Below are positions 6,640 to 14,807 of a DNA stretch of 34,322 bases, piece after piece (the first letter of the stretch is position 1; each line of letters opens with the position of its first letter). A program made the position numbers and the translations under genes. Location of the stretch: assembly GCA_025360705.1 (NCBI GenBank), contig JANYBQ010000199.1, positions 1-34,322 of the forward strand, given 5' to 3'. The stretch comes from Betaproteobacteria bacterium (GTDB taxonomy: Bacteria > Pseudomonadota > Gammaproteobacteria > Burkholderiales > Burkholderiaceae_C). The notes beneath the pieces were generated by a model. The model saw only the letters and a list, made by a program, of their open reading frames with translations. It searched no databases and was not told the origin of the DNA.

Positions 6640-7066
6640 CGCAGCCGGGGCAGGCTGGGGCATCTGGACAGCCCCCACAAAGTACCGTCCAGCCGGTCAC
6701 GCTGCATCCGCTCGACGAACCCGGGTCAGCCTTGGCCAGACGCAGCATCTATTTCGACTTCGACAGCTCCTTGTCCGCGACACGGACCGGCCCCTCATCG
6801 TGACCCATGCGCGGTATTTGACGGGCAGGCCTTCCGCCATGGTTCGTATCGAAGGCAATACCGACCAGCGAGGAGCGCGCGAATATAACCTCGCCCTCGG
6901 CCAAAAGCGGGCCGAGGCCGTGCTCAAGTCGATGCGGCTGCTGGGCGTTCCGGTTGGCGAGATGGAAGCGGTCAGCTTTGGTGGGGAAAAGCCGATCGAT
7001 ACCGCGCACGATGAGGCGGCGTGGGCCAAAAACCGGCGGGCCGACCTCAACTACATCAAGCGCTGA
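6640..7066 (+). pseudogene. pal: Peptidoglycan-associated lipoprotein (Pal) remnant, 5'-truncated and frameshifted
   Basis: One frame reads VQPVTLHPLDEPGSALARRSIYFDFDS, the linker and first strand of Pal. From about 6771 the continuation (VRDTDRPLIV...RIEGNTDQRGAREYNLALG...KNRRADLNYIKR) is in another frame, consistent with loss of one base. The OmpA-C peptidoglycan-binding domain is otherwise complete to TGA at 7064-7066. No signal peptide or lipobox (LxxC) is found in any frame upstream, so the 5' end is replaced by unrelated sequence. Pal normally tethers the outer membrane to peptidoglycan with TolB, which is not beside it here. A single sequencing error could explain the frame break but not the missing lipobox. 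Confidence 0.75.
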
Positions 7067-7086
7067 TCCCGTTGCCACCCGATCTC

Positions 7087-7857
7087 ATGCATGCCATGCC
7101 CGCAGCTTCGAAGAGGGCGCGTTCGCGCCACCATTTGAAGCTCGTGCAGTACGAGCCACCGGGCGCGCAGCCCCATGTATGTGCCGCCATCTGGTGTGAC
7201 GGGGAACGCGTACAACTCGTCTCGCCGCTGCGCGAACAGTCTGGCGAGCCGGATCCGGGACGCTACCAGCGGGAGTTTCCCGATGTCTTCGCCTCGGTCG
7301 GCGCATTCGAGGAGGCACTGGCCTGGCTCGACGCGGCCTGTTTTGCGGCCGGTGATCCGCGCGATGTGCAGAAAGCGTGCGACCGTCATCCGGAATGGTT
7401 CCTGCGCTGCGTTCGGTGTGACGAAAGCATCGCCGCGGCCCGTGGGCTGGCCGGACTGATCCGGGCGACCGAGAAAACTACCCCGGTGCCGGACTCGATC
7501 ATGCGGGTCTGCCTGCTGGAAATCATCAAACGGATATTGAAAGGCGACCTGTATTTGTCCGATACCCAGATTGAGACGACTTTCCACGACGGCAATGACG
7601 TTGCGGTACTCAGGTTCGTGCTGGGTCGCGCGTTATTCGTCGCGATGCGCAGAGGCATTACGCCAACCGACGCGGTACGCCAGGGTTTGCTCGCGCATGA
7701 TCGTGTCAACGCCTATTTCAAGGGCTGGAAACGCTGCCTGCTGGTCCTGCCCGATATCGAAATCGACCAGCCGATGTTCTTGACCCCGCAGGTCGTGATT
7801 ACCAATATGGACCCTGGCAACATTCGCGCCGCGCTCGCGCGCATGGCCAATCGCTGA
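7087..7857 (+). CDS. Hypothetical protein, family not recognised
   Basis: A 256-residue soluble-looking protein with no signal peptide or membrane segment. Notable stretches are an Arg/Lys-rich N-terminus (KRARSRHHLK), CAAIWCDGERVQLVSP, a Cys pair LRCVRCDESIAAARG, and the C-terminal KRCLLVLPDIEIDQPMFLTPQ. Codon use and GC match its neighbours and the frame is clean, so it is probably real. The start at 7087 (or Met at 7096) is uncertain because no clear ribosome-binding site is seen. It lies 20 bases after the pal remnant and 31 bases before maeB on the same strand, so it may be transcribed with maeB. I do not recognise the family and propose no function. Confidence 0.6.
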   Translation: MHAMPAASKRARSRHHLKLVQYEPPGAQPHVCAAIWCDGERVQLVSPLREQSGEPDPGRYQREFPDVFASVGAFEEALAWLDAACFAAGDPRDVQKACDRHPEWFLRCVRCDESIAAARGLAGLIRATEKTTPVPDSIMRVCLLEIIKRILKGDLYLSDTQIETTFHDGNDVAVLRFVLGRALFVAMRRGITPTDAVRQGLLAHDRVNAYFKGWKRCLLVLPDIEIDQPMFLTPQVVITNMDPGNIRAALARMANR

Positions 7858-7888
7858 GCTAGATGCCTGGCCAGCCGCACCCCTCACC

Positions 7889-10183
7889 ATGACCACACCC
7901 AAAGACAAACAGGCGGAACTGCGCCAGGCGTCGCTTGACTACCACGAGCATCCGACACCGGGCAAGGTCGCGATCAACGCGACAAAGCAACTGACCAACC
8001 AGCGCGACCTGGCGTTGGCCTACTCGCCCGGTGTGGCCGCTGCCTGCGAGGAGATCGTCGTCAACCCGGCCAACGTGTTTCGTTACACGTCGCGTGGCAA
8101 CTTGGTCGCGGTGATCACCAATGGTACGGCGGTGCTCGGGCTGGGCAACATTGGGCCGCTGGCCGCCAAACCGGTGATGGAAGGCAAGGCGGTATTGTTC
8201 AAGAAGTTTGCCGGCATCGATGTGTTCGACATCGAGATCAACGAGTCGGATCCGAGGAAGCTGGTCGAGATCATCGCCTCGCTCGAACCCACTTTCGGCG
8301 GCATCAATCTGGAGGACATCAAGGCGCCAGACTGCTTCGTCGTCGAGCGCGGCCTGCGCGAGCGCATGAAGATTCCCGTCTTCCATGACGACCAGCACGG
8401 CACGGCCATCGTTGTAGCGGCGGCCATCCTCAACGGCCTGCAGGTCGTCGGAAAGGACATCCGGCAGGTCAAGCTGGTTGCCTCGGGCGCCGGTGCCGCG
8501 GCGCTGGCCTGCCTGAACCTGCTGGTCACCCTGGGTTTTCCGCGCCCGAACATCTGGGTCACCGATCTCGCGGGCCTGGTCTACGAAGGTCGGCAGGAAT
8601 TGATGGACGACGAGAAGAGGGCCTTTGCGCAAAAGACCGGACTGCGGACGCTGGCCCAAGTCATGCCCGAAGCCGACATCTTCCTCGGCCTGTCCGCCGG
8701 CGGGGTGTTGAAGCCCCACATGGTCGCGGACATGGCGCCTGACCCCTTGATTTTAGCGCTGGCGAACCCGACGCCGGAAATCATGCCGGAGGAAATCAAG
8801 AAGGTACGCGAGGACGCGGTGATTGCAACCGGGCGCAGCGACTACCCGAATCAGGTCAACAACGTACTTTGCTTTCCGTACATCTTTCGGGGGGCACTGG
8901 ACTGCGGTGCGATGACCATCACTCCCGAAATGGAGGTGGCCGCCGTTCAGGCCCTGCGTGAACTTGCAATGGCGGAACAGAGCGACCTGCTGATGGCAAG
9001 CTACGCCGGCGCCGTCTCGACGTTCGGGCGCGAGCATCTCATTCCGCGTCCGTTCGACCAGCGGCTGATGGTGCGCATCGCGCCTGCCGTGGCCAAAGCG
9101 GCCGCCGAGTCCGGCGCCGCCACACGGCCCATCACCGACTTTGACGCCTACCGCGAGAAGCTACAGGCTTTTGTGTACGCCTCTGGCACGACCATGAAGT
9201 CGATCTTCAGCGTTGCCCGGAACGCCCAACACAAACGCGTGGCCTATGCCGAGGGCGAGGAAGAGCGGGTGCTGCGCGCCGCCCAGGTGGTAGTGGATGA
9301 AGGCCTCGCCCGGCCTACGTTGATCGGCCGACCGGTGGTGATCGAACAACGTATCGAGCGGTTTGGTCTGCGCCTTCAAGCCGGCCGCGACTATGATCTG
9401 GTGAACACCGAGCACGACGAACGTTACCGCGATTTCTGGCAGACCTACCTTGGTTTGACTGACCGCCGGGGCATGACACAGCAGACCGCCAAGATCGAGA
9501 TGCGCCGACGCCTCACCCTGATAGGCGCCATGTTGCTGCGCAAGGGCCAGGTCGACGGAATGTTGTGCGGTACCTGGGGTACGACGGCGATGCATCTGCA
9601 GTACATCGACCAGGTGATTGGATTGCGCCAGGGAGTAAGCACGTACGCATGCATGAACGGGCTGATGTTGCCGGACCGGCAGATTTTTCTGGCCGACACC
9701 CATGTCAACTACGACCCGAGCGCGGAGCAAGTGGCCGAGATAACCGTGCTTGCGGCAGAAGAAATGCGCCGCTTCGGCCTGACGCCGAAGGCGGCGCTGC
9801 TATCGCACTCCAATTTTGGATCGAGCAACCAGCCTTCCGCCGTCAAGATGCGCGAAGCGCTTGGTCGCATCGATGTACTGGCTCCGTGGCTGGAAGTCGA
9901 CGGCGAGATGCACGGCGATACCGCGCTTGACAGCGCCTACCGCCACGAGATCATGCCCGGCACCACGCTGATAGGTGACGCCAACCTGCTGGTGATGCCC
10001 AACCTCGACGCCGCGAACATAACCTACAACCTGCTGAAGACGGCCGCTGGCGGTGGCATTGCGATTGGGCCGGTGCTGCTTGGAGCGGCGCGACCGGTAC
10101 ACATCCTGACGCCCTCCGCCACCGTGCGCCGCATCGTCAATCTGACCGCACTGACGGTCGCGGATATCAACGCGACGCGTTGA
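7889..10183 (+). CDS. maeB: NADP-dependent malic enzyme with C-terminal phosphotransacetylase-like domain
   Basis: 764 residues, the length of MaeB-type fusions. Residues about 15-430 form the malic enzyme part, with AYSPGVAAACEEI (catalytic Tyr region), FGGINLEDIKAPDCF, the metal-site motif VFHDDQHGTAIV and the nucleotide-binding GAGAAALACLNLL. Residues about 440-764 resemble phosphate acetyl/butyryltransferase (RVAYAEGEEERVLRA, SHSNFGSSNQPSAVKMR, EVDGEMHGDTALD). In MaeB proteins this domain has a regulatory role in response to acetyl-CoA rather than being a known catalyst. The enzyme converts malate to pyruvate with NADPH formation. With a dicarboxylate-type TRAP importer nearby it could feed imported C4 acids into pyruvate (inference). 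Confidence 0.95.
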   Translation: MTTPKDKQAELRQASLDYHEHPTPGKVAINATKQLTNQRDLALAYSPGVAAACEEIVVNPANVFRYTSRGNLVAVITNGTAVLGLGNIGPLAAKPVMEGKAVLFKKFAGIDVFDIEINESDPRKLVEIIASLEPTFGGINLEDIKAPDCFVVERGLRERMKIPVFHDDQHGTAIVVAAAILNGLQVVGKDIRQVKLVASGAGAAALACLNLLVTLGFPRPNIWVTDLAGLVYEGRQELMDDEKRAFAQKTGLRTLAQVMPEADIFLGLSAGGVLKPHMVADMAPDPLILALANPTPEIMPEEIKKVREDAVIATGRSDYPNQVNNVLCFPYIFRGALDCGAMTITPEMEVAAVQALRELAMAEQSDLLMASYAGAVSTFGREHLIPRPFDQRLMVRIAPAVAKAAAESGAATRPITDFDAYREKLQAFVYASGTTMKSIFSVARNAQHKRVAYAEGEEERVLRAAQVVVDEGLARPTLIGRPVVIEQRIERFGLRLQAGRDYDLVNTEHDERYRDFWQTYLGLTDRRGMTQQTAKIEMRRRLTLIGAMLLRKGQVDGMLCGTWGTTAMHLQYIDQVIGLRQGVSTYACMNGLMLPDRQIFLADTHVNYDPSAEQVAEITVLAAEEMRRFGLTPKAALLSHSNFGSSNQPSAVKMREALGRIDVLAPWLEVDGEMHGDTALDSAYRHEIMPGTTLIGDANLLVMPNLDAANITYNLLKTAAGGGIAIGPVLLGAARPVHILTPSATVRRIVNLTALTVADINATR

Positions 10184-10222
10184 ATAGTATCCCGAACCAT
10201 CGACACTGGGACCTGAATCACC

Positions 10223-10981
10223 ATGCCCGATAGCCTGATGTCAGCGCTGCATACCAAGCCCTTTGTCTACGAGACCTTGAGTTCGAAGTCGCTCCACTTC
10301 ACCATGGGCGAGACCCAAAGCCAGATGCGGCTTCAGGATCCGGATGTGCTGGATCTGGAGTACACCCGCGTGATGATGGGGTTCCTGTTGTTCCATCCGC
10401 GGCCGGACCGTATTGCGATGATTGGCCTGGGCGGCGGTTCCATGGCCAAGTATTGTTATCGGCACCTTCTCCGGTCAAGTATCGATGTCATCGAGATCAA
10501 TCCCCATGTGATTGCCTTGCGCGACGAATTTCATGTGCCCCCCGACAACGAGCGATTCAACGTGATCCGCGGCGACGGCGCGCAGTTTGTTCATGAGCGC
10601 GCGACCCGGTACGACGTATTGCTGGTGGACGGATTCGTCAGTCACGGCCTGCCGTCGCGGCTGTGTTCGCAGGGCTTTTACGATGATTGTCGCGAGACAT
10701 TGCTACCGGGCGGGGTGCTGGTTGTCAATCTGCACGCCAGCCACCCGCATTTCAAGATGCATGTCGCTCGCCTCTGCCGTACCTTCAACGATGCGGTCCT
10801 CGTTGTCGACGATGGGGAAATGAACAACAGCATCGTATTTGCCTGGGAATCGGAAAACATCTTTGACAGGCTTCGGCCAGGCCTGGTGCGCACTCCAGGG
10901 AGGATTGACAATATTGGCGCAAACCAGTTGCTGGGCGCCTTTGCCATAATCGCATCTGCAATCAGAGACCGGAAACGCTAA
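10223..10981 (+). CDS. Spermidine synthase-like (polyamine aminopropyltransferase fold) protein
   Basis: 252 residues of the class I methyltransferase/spermidine synthase fold. The nucleotide-binding strand and loop read MIGLGGGSMAKYC (about residues 70-82), followed by IDVIEINPHVIALRD, whose acidic residue binds the ribose in the family. DVLLVDGFVSHGLP corresponds to the catalytic-Asp loop, and GGVLVVNLH follows. The N-terminal beta domain is short (about 60 residues). Genes of this type are widespread in betaproteobacteria as spermidine synthase-like proteins of unproven substrate, so calling it SpeE would go too far. It follows maeB by 39 bases and precedes the Ehr-like operon by 184 bases; no regulatory element was recognised in that gap. 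Confidence 0.75.
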   Translation: MPDSLMSALHTKPFVYETLSSKSLHFTMGETQSQMRLQDPDVLDLEYTRVMMGFLLFHPRPDRIAMIGLGGGSMAKYCYRHLLRSSIDVIEINPHVIALRDEFHVPPDNERFNVIRGDGAQFVHERATRYDVLLVDGFVSHGLPSRLCSQGFYDDCRETLLPGGVLVVNLHASHPHFKMHVARLCRTFNDAVLVVDDGEMNNSIVFAWESENIFDRLRPGLVRTPGRIDNIGANQLLGAFAIIASAIRDRKR

Positions 10982-11165
10982 CCCGCCTGGACGACAAAGC
11001 ATCTATGGCCCGTGGACTCGCAGATCATCACCGCTCGTTGCTCGCCACCCCAGCGTCGCGAGACCGCGGGGGTGGGCCAGCGGGCAGCGTCGCCTGGCTT
11101 TCGATGGTCCCGGGGATCGCCGCGTATGGGGTCCGGTGCGTCCGACGGAGCAAGGCCATGGAGCC

Positions 11166-13190
11166 ATGAGTGGCCTGTCCGCGGCAGCGCAATGGCTTCA
11201 CCTCGACTGGATGCTTTTGGTGGTTGCGGCATGGCTGCTGGTGGGAGTCGCGGGGGTGGCGGCCTTGCACCGGTTCAACGTGGTGTCCCATGTGCTCTTT
11301 CCGGCCGGCGGCGTGCTCGGACTGGTGCTCTTTGGTCTTGCCCTGGGCGCGCTGACGAACACACCCGAGGTGGCCGTGCTGCCGATCGGTCTACCCGCGT
11401 TGCCCTTCCACATGCGCCTGGACGCCTTGTCGGCGTACTTCCTGATGGTGATCGGGGCCGCATCGGCCGGCATCTCCGCGTTCGCGGCCGGTTATTTCCG
11501 CAAAGGCGAAGGAACGCCGCCGGGTCTTCTGTGCCTTGAGTACCACGTGTTCCTGGCCAGCATGGTAGGGGTCGTGCTGGCCGACGACGCCTACGCGTTC
11601 ATGGTGATGTGGGAGACGATGGCGTTGTCGTCGTTCTTCCTCGTGACCGCGAACCACCGTATCCCGGAGGTGCGCAGCGCCGGTTACCTCTACATCGTGA
11701 TGGCGCACATCGGCGCCATCGGGGTGTTGCTGTGCTTCGGCGTGTTGCAGGCCAACACCGGCGACTACACCTTCGGCAATATGCGCGCCCAGGCGCTGAC
11801 CCCGTTCTGGGCCTCGACCGGCTTCCTGCTGGCGGTCTTCGGATTCGGCGCCAAGGCCGGCATCCTGCCGCTGCACGTCTGGCTGCCCGAGGCTCACCCT
11901 GCCGCGCCGTCGCCGGTCTCGGCGATGATGAGCGGCGTCATGCTCAACACCGCTATTTACGGCCTGTTGCGGGTGTCGCTGGACTTGCTGCACCTGCGGC
12001 TGTGGTGGTGGGGCGGGCTTCTGCTGGCGGTCGGTCTGGTCACCGCGATGTTCGGCGTGGTGTTTGCCGCCGTCCAGACCGACATGAAGCGGTTGCTGGC
12101 CTATTCGTCGATCGAGAACATGGGACTGCTGTTCGTCGGCATGGGGCTGACGCTGATCTTCTCGGGCTACGGCATGCAGCCGATGGCCGCACTGGCCCTG
12201 ACGGCCACGCTCTACCACGTCGCCAGCCATGCCTGCTTCAAGAGCCTGCTGTTCCTCGGCACCGGCAGCGTGCTGCACGCCACCTCCGAGCGAAACCTCG
12301 GCAAGCTCGGCGGCCTGATCCGCACCATGCCCTGGGTGAGCTGGCTCATGCTGCTTGGCGTGCTGGCCAGCGCCGGCCTTCCGCCGCTGGGCGGCTTCGT
12401 GTCGGAGTGGCTGCTGCTGCAGAGCTTCCTGTTCGCACCCGGCCTGCCGGTGCCGCTGTTGACCATGCTGATTCCGGTGGTGGCGGCGCTGATTGCCTTG
12501 GTCGCGGCGCTGGCTGGCTACACCATGGTCAAGTTCTTCGGCGTGATCTTCCTCGGCCAGCCGCGCGAGGACAAGCTCGCGCACGCCCACGATGCCGGCG
12601 CCTGGGAGCGCGCGGGCATGGTGTGGCTGGCGCTCGGCTGCGTGGCGCTCGGCCTGCTGCCGACACAGTTCATCCAGCTGATCGACCCGGTTACCCAACA
12701 ACTGGTACATGCAGGTCTGGGGGCCCGGGTGGCTGGCCACGGCTGGCTGCTGGCGCCCAACAGCACCGAGCAGGCCAGCTACGGCCCGGTGATTTTCCTG
12801 CTCGGCATCCTGGCCAGCTTTGCGCTCGCGTACCTGCTCGTGCGCATCTTCTACCACGGGCGCACGCGCCGCGGGCCGGCCTGGGCCTGCGGCTTTCCAT
12901 GGGTCACCGCACGGATGCAGGACACGGCCGAGGGGTTCGGCCAGCCGATTCGCCAGATCTTCGACCCCTTCTTCCGGATGCGGCGCGAACTGCCGACCCC
13001 CTTCGACGAGCGGCCGCATTACCACGTCATCATCGAGGATCATTTCTGGCACTGGCTCTATGTGCCCGTCGTCGACCTGGCCAACCACATCGCGCGCCTG
13101 TTCGGGCTGATGCAGCAAGGCCGCATCTCCATCTACCTGCTGTACAGCTTCGTGACACTGGCCGCCACGCTGCTGGTGGTGATGCAATGA
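11166..13190 (+). CDS. hyfB: Hydrogenase-4 subunit B-like / complex I NuoL-type antiporter subunit (Ehr-like)
   Basis: 674 residues with about 14-16 membrane segments. The proton-antiporter core is clear: MVMWETMALSSFFLV with the conserved membrane Glu, LPLHVWLPEAHPAAPSPVSAMMSG with its Lys/His chain, and DMKRLLAYSSIENMG. The C-terminal region (FRMRRELPTPFDERPHYH, then a last helix) is as in HyfB. It would translocate H+ or Na+ across the inner membrane as part of the six-gene module. The ATG at 11166 is preferred over the upstream frame because GGAG precedes it by 4 bases and the first helix follows soon after. It is the first gene of the operon; hyfC starts 7 bases after its stop. Confidence 0.9.
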   Translation: MSGLSAAAQWLHLDWMLLVVAAWLLVGVAGVAALHRFNVVSHVLFPAGGVLGLVLFGLALGALTNTPEVAVLPIGLPALPFHMRLDALSAYFLMVIGAASAGISAFAAGYFRKGEGTPPGLLCLEYHVFLASMVGVVLADDAYAFMVMWETMALSSFFLVTANHRIPEVRSAGYLYIVMAHIGAIGVLLCFGVLQANTGDYTFGNMRAQALTPFWASTGFLLAVFGFGAKAGILPLHVWLPEAHPAAPSPVSAMMSGVMLNTAIYGLLRVSLDLLHLRLWWWGGLLLAVGLVTAMFGVVFAAVQTDMKRLLAYSSIENMGLLFVGMGLTLIFSGYGMQPMAALALTATLYHVASHACFKSLLFLGTGSVLHATSERNLGKLGGLIRTMPWVSWLMLLGVLASAGLPPLGGFVSEWLLLQSFLFAPGLPVPLLTMLIPVVAALIALVAALAGYTMVKFFGVIFLGQPREDKLAHAHDAGAWERAGMVWLALGCVALGLLPTQFIQLIDPVTQQLVHAGLGARVAGHGWLLAPNSTEQASYGPVIFLLGILASFALAYLLVRIFYHGRTRRGPAWACGFPWVTARMQDTAEGFGQPIRQIFDPFFRMRRELPTPFDERPHYHVIIEDHFWHWLYVPVVDLANHIARLFGLMQQGRISIYLLYSFVTLAATLLVVMQ

Positions 13191-13197
13191 GGCAGAC

Positions 13198-14145
13198 ATG
13201 AGTTTCACCGGATTCCTGGCGCAACTGATGGAGATCGCGATCGCGATCGCGCTGGCGCCGCTGCTGACCGGCTGGGTCAACCAGTGGCGCGCGTGGCTGC
13301 AGAACAAATCGGCGCCCAGCCTGTGGCAACCCTACCGCATGCTGCACAAGCTGTTCAACAAGGAGTCGACGGTCGCCGACCACGCCTCACGGCTGTTCCG
13401 CACCGCGCCCTACGTGGTGTTCGGCTGCATGACGCTGGCCTGCGCGATCATCCCCACGCTGTCCACCGACCTGCCGCTGGCGGCCGCGGCAGACGCCATC
13501 GCGCTGGTCGGCCTGTTCGCGCTGGCCCGGGTGTTCATCTCGCTGGCCGCCATGGACATCGGCACCGCCTTCGGCACCATGGGCGCGCGGCGCGAGATGC
13601 TGATTGGCTTCCTGGCCGAGCCCGCGCTGCTGATGGTGCTCTTCTCGGCCTCGCTGATCTCCCAGTCGACTTCGCTCACCACCATCGTCGAGACGCTGGC
13701 GAAGCGTGAATTCGCCATCTACCCGGGCATGGCCCTGGCGAGCGTCGCCTTCATGATGGTGTCGCTGGCGGAAAACGCGCGCGTGCCGGTCGACAACCCC
13801 GCCACGCACCTCGAGTTGACGATGATCCACGAAGCGCTGATCCTGGAGTATTCGGGCCGTCACCTGGCGCTGCTCGAGTGGGCCGCGAGCCTGAAGTTGT
13901 TCGCCTATTCCTGCATCGGCCTGGCGCTGTTCTTTCCCTGGGGCGTGGCCGACCACCAGGCGCCCGTGGCCATGCTGCTGGCACTGCCCGTGCTGGTGTT
14001 CAAACTCGCCGTCGGTGGCTTCCTGCTGGCGATGCTGGAGACGCTGAGCGCCAAGATGCGCATCTTCCGCGTGCCCGAGTTCCTGGGCACCGCCTTCCTG
14101 CTGGCCGTGATCGGCATGCTGGTGCAACTGCTGCTTAGCCATTGA
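13198..14145 (+). CDS. hyfC: Hydrogenase-4 subunit C-like / NuoH-type membrane subunit (Ehr-like)
   Basis: 315 residues, about eight membrane segments. Family features include PLLTGWVNQWRAWLQNKSAPS-type cytoplasmic loop with QPYRMLHKLFNK, the acidic loop ALARVFISLAAMDIGTAFGTMGARREM, and NARVPVDNPATHLELTMIHEALILEYSG, where the Glu/Asp-rich segment corresponds to the quinone-cavity loop of NuoH. In group 4 hydrogenases and complex I this subunit joins the peripheral small/large subunits to the ion-pumping arm. It begins 7 bases after hyfB and ends one base before the hyfE ATG, so the genes are almost certainly co-transcribed. No truncation is seen. Confidence 0.92.
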   Translation: MSFTGFLAQLMEIAIAIALAPLLTGWVNQWRAWLQNKSAPSLWQPYRMLHKLFNKESTVADHASRLFRTAPYVVFGCMTLACAIIPTLSTDLPLAAAADAIALVGLFALARVFISLAAMDIGTAFGTMGARREMLIGFLAEPALLMVLFSASLISQSTSLTTIVETLAKREFAIYPGMALASVAFMMVSLAENARVPVDNPATHLELTMIHEALILEYSGRHLALLEWAASLKLFAYSCIGLALFFPWGVADHQAPVAMLLALPVLVFKLAVGGFLLAMLETLSAKMRIFRVPEFLGTAFLLAVIGMLVQLLLSH

Positions 14146-14146
14146 G

Positions 14147-14806
14147 ATGAGCATCCTGCTGACCCAGTTTGTCAACCTGCTTGGCGCCATGCTGCTGATG
14201 CTCGCGTTCGCCATGCTGTCGCAGCGCCGCATCGTGTCGCTGATCAACCTGTTCACGCTGCAGGGCGCGACGCTGGCGCTGGTTACCGCCGTGGTCGGTT
14301 ATGTGACGGACCAGCACCACCTGTATCTGTCGGCCGGCCTTACCTTCGTGCTCAAGGTGCTGTTGATTCCCTACCTTCTGCACCGCCTGATCGACCGGCT
14401 CAACATCCGCTGGGACATCGAGACGCTGATCAACATCCCGACCACCATGCTGATCGGCATCGGCGTCGTGATCTTCTCCTTCAATCTCGCGCTGCCGATC
14501 TCGCGGCTGTCGTCGGCGCTGGCCAGCGGCACGCTGGGCATCGCGCTGGCCTGCGTGCTGCTGTCGTTCCTGATGATGATCACGCGCGCCAAGGCGGTGC
14601 CGCAGGTGATCGGTTTCCTGGCCATGGAGAACGGCCTTTTCTTCGCCGCCACCTCGGCCACGTACGGCATGCCGATGGTGGTCGAACTCGGCATCGCGCT
14701 CGACGTGCTGATCGGCGTGGTCATCCTGGGTGTATTCATGTTTCAGATCCGCGAGCAATTCGACAGTCTGGACATCCGCCACCTCGAGAATCTGAAGGAG
14801 GACTGA
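14147..14806 (+). CDS. hyfE: Hydrogenase-4 subunit E-like membrane protein (NuoK-related, Ehr-like)
   Basis: 219 residues with six or seven membrane segments. The N-terminus (QFVNLLGAMLLMLAFAMLSQRR, LINLFTLQGATLALVTAVVGY) and the second half (QVIGFLAMENGLFFAA, ELGIALDVLIGVVILGVFMFQIREQF) match HyfE. The ENG segment and the Glu/Asp of ELGIALD are the residues likely to take part in ion conduction, by analogy with NuoK. It lies between hyfC and hyfF with one-base gaps on each side. Full length. Confidence 0.9.
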   Translation: MSILLTQFVNLLGAMLLMLAFAMLSQRRIVSLINLFTLQGATLALVTAVVGYVTDQHHLYLSAGLTFVLKVLLIPYLLHRLIDRLNIRWDIETLINIPTTMLIGIGVVIFSFNLALPISRLSSALASGTLGIALACVLLSFLMMITRAKAVPQVIGFLAMENGLFFAATSATYGMPMVVELGIALDVLIGVVILGVFMFQIREQFDSLDIRHLENLKED

Positions 14807-14807
14807 G

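Noticed and set aside
11391-13307. A 638-codon open frame on the minus strand opposite hyfB.
   Set aside because: Its translation is rich in His, Gln, Arg and Gly with no family features, and the plus strand encodes a clear HyfB. It is a shadow frame caused by high GC.
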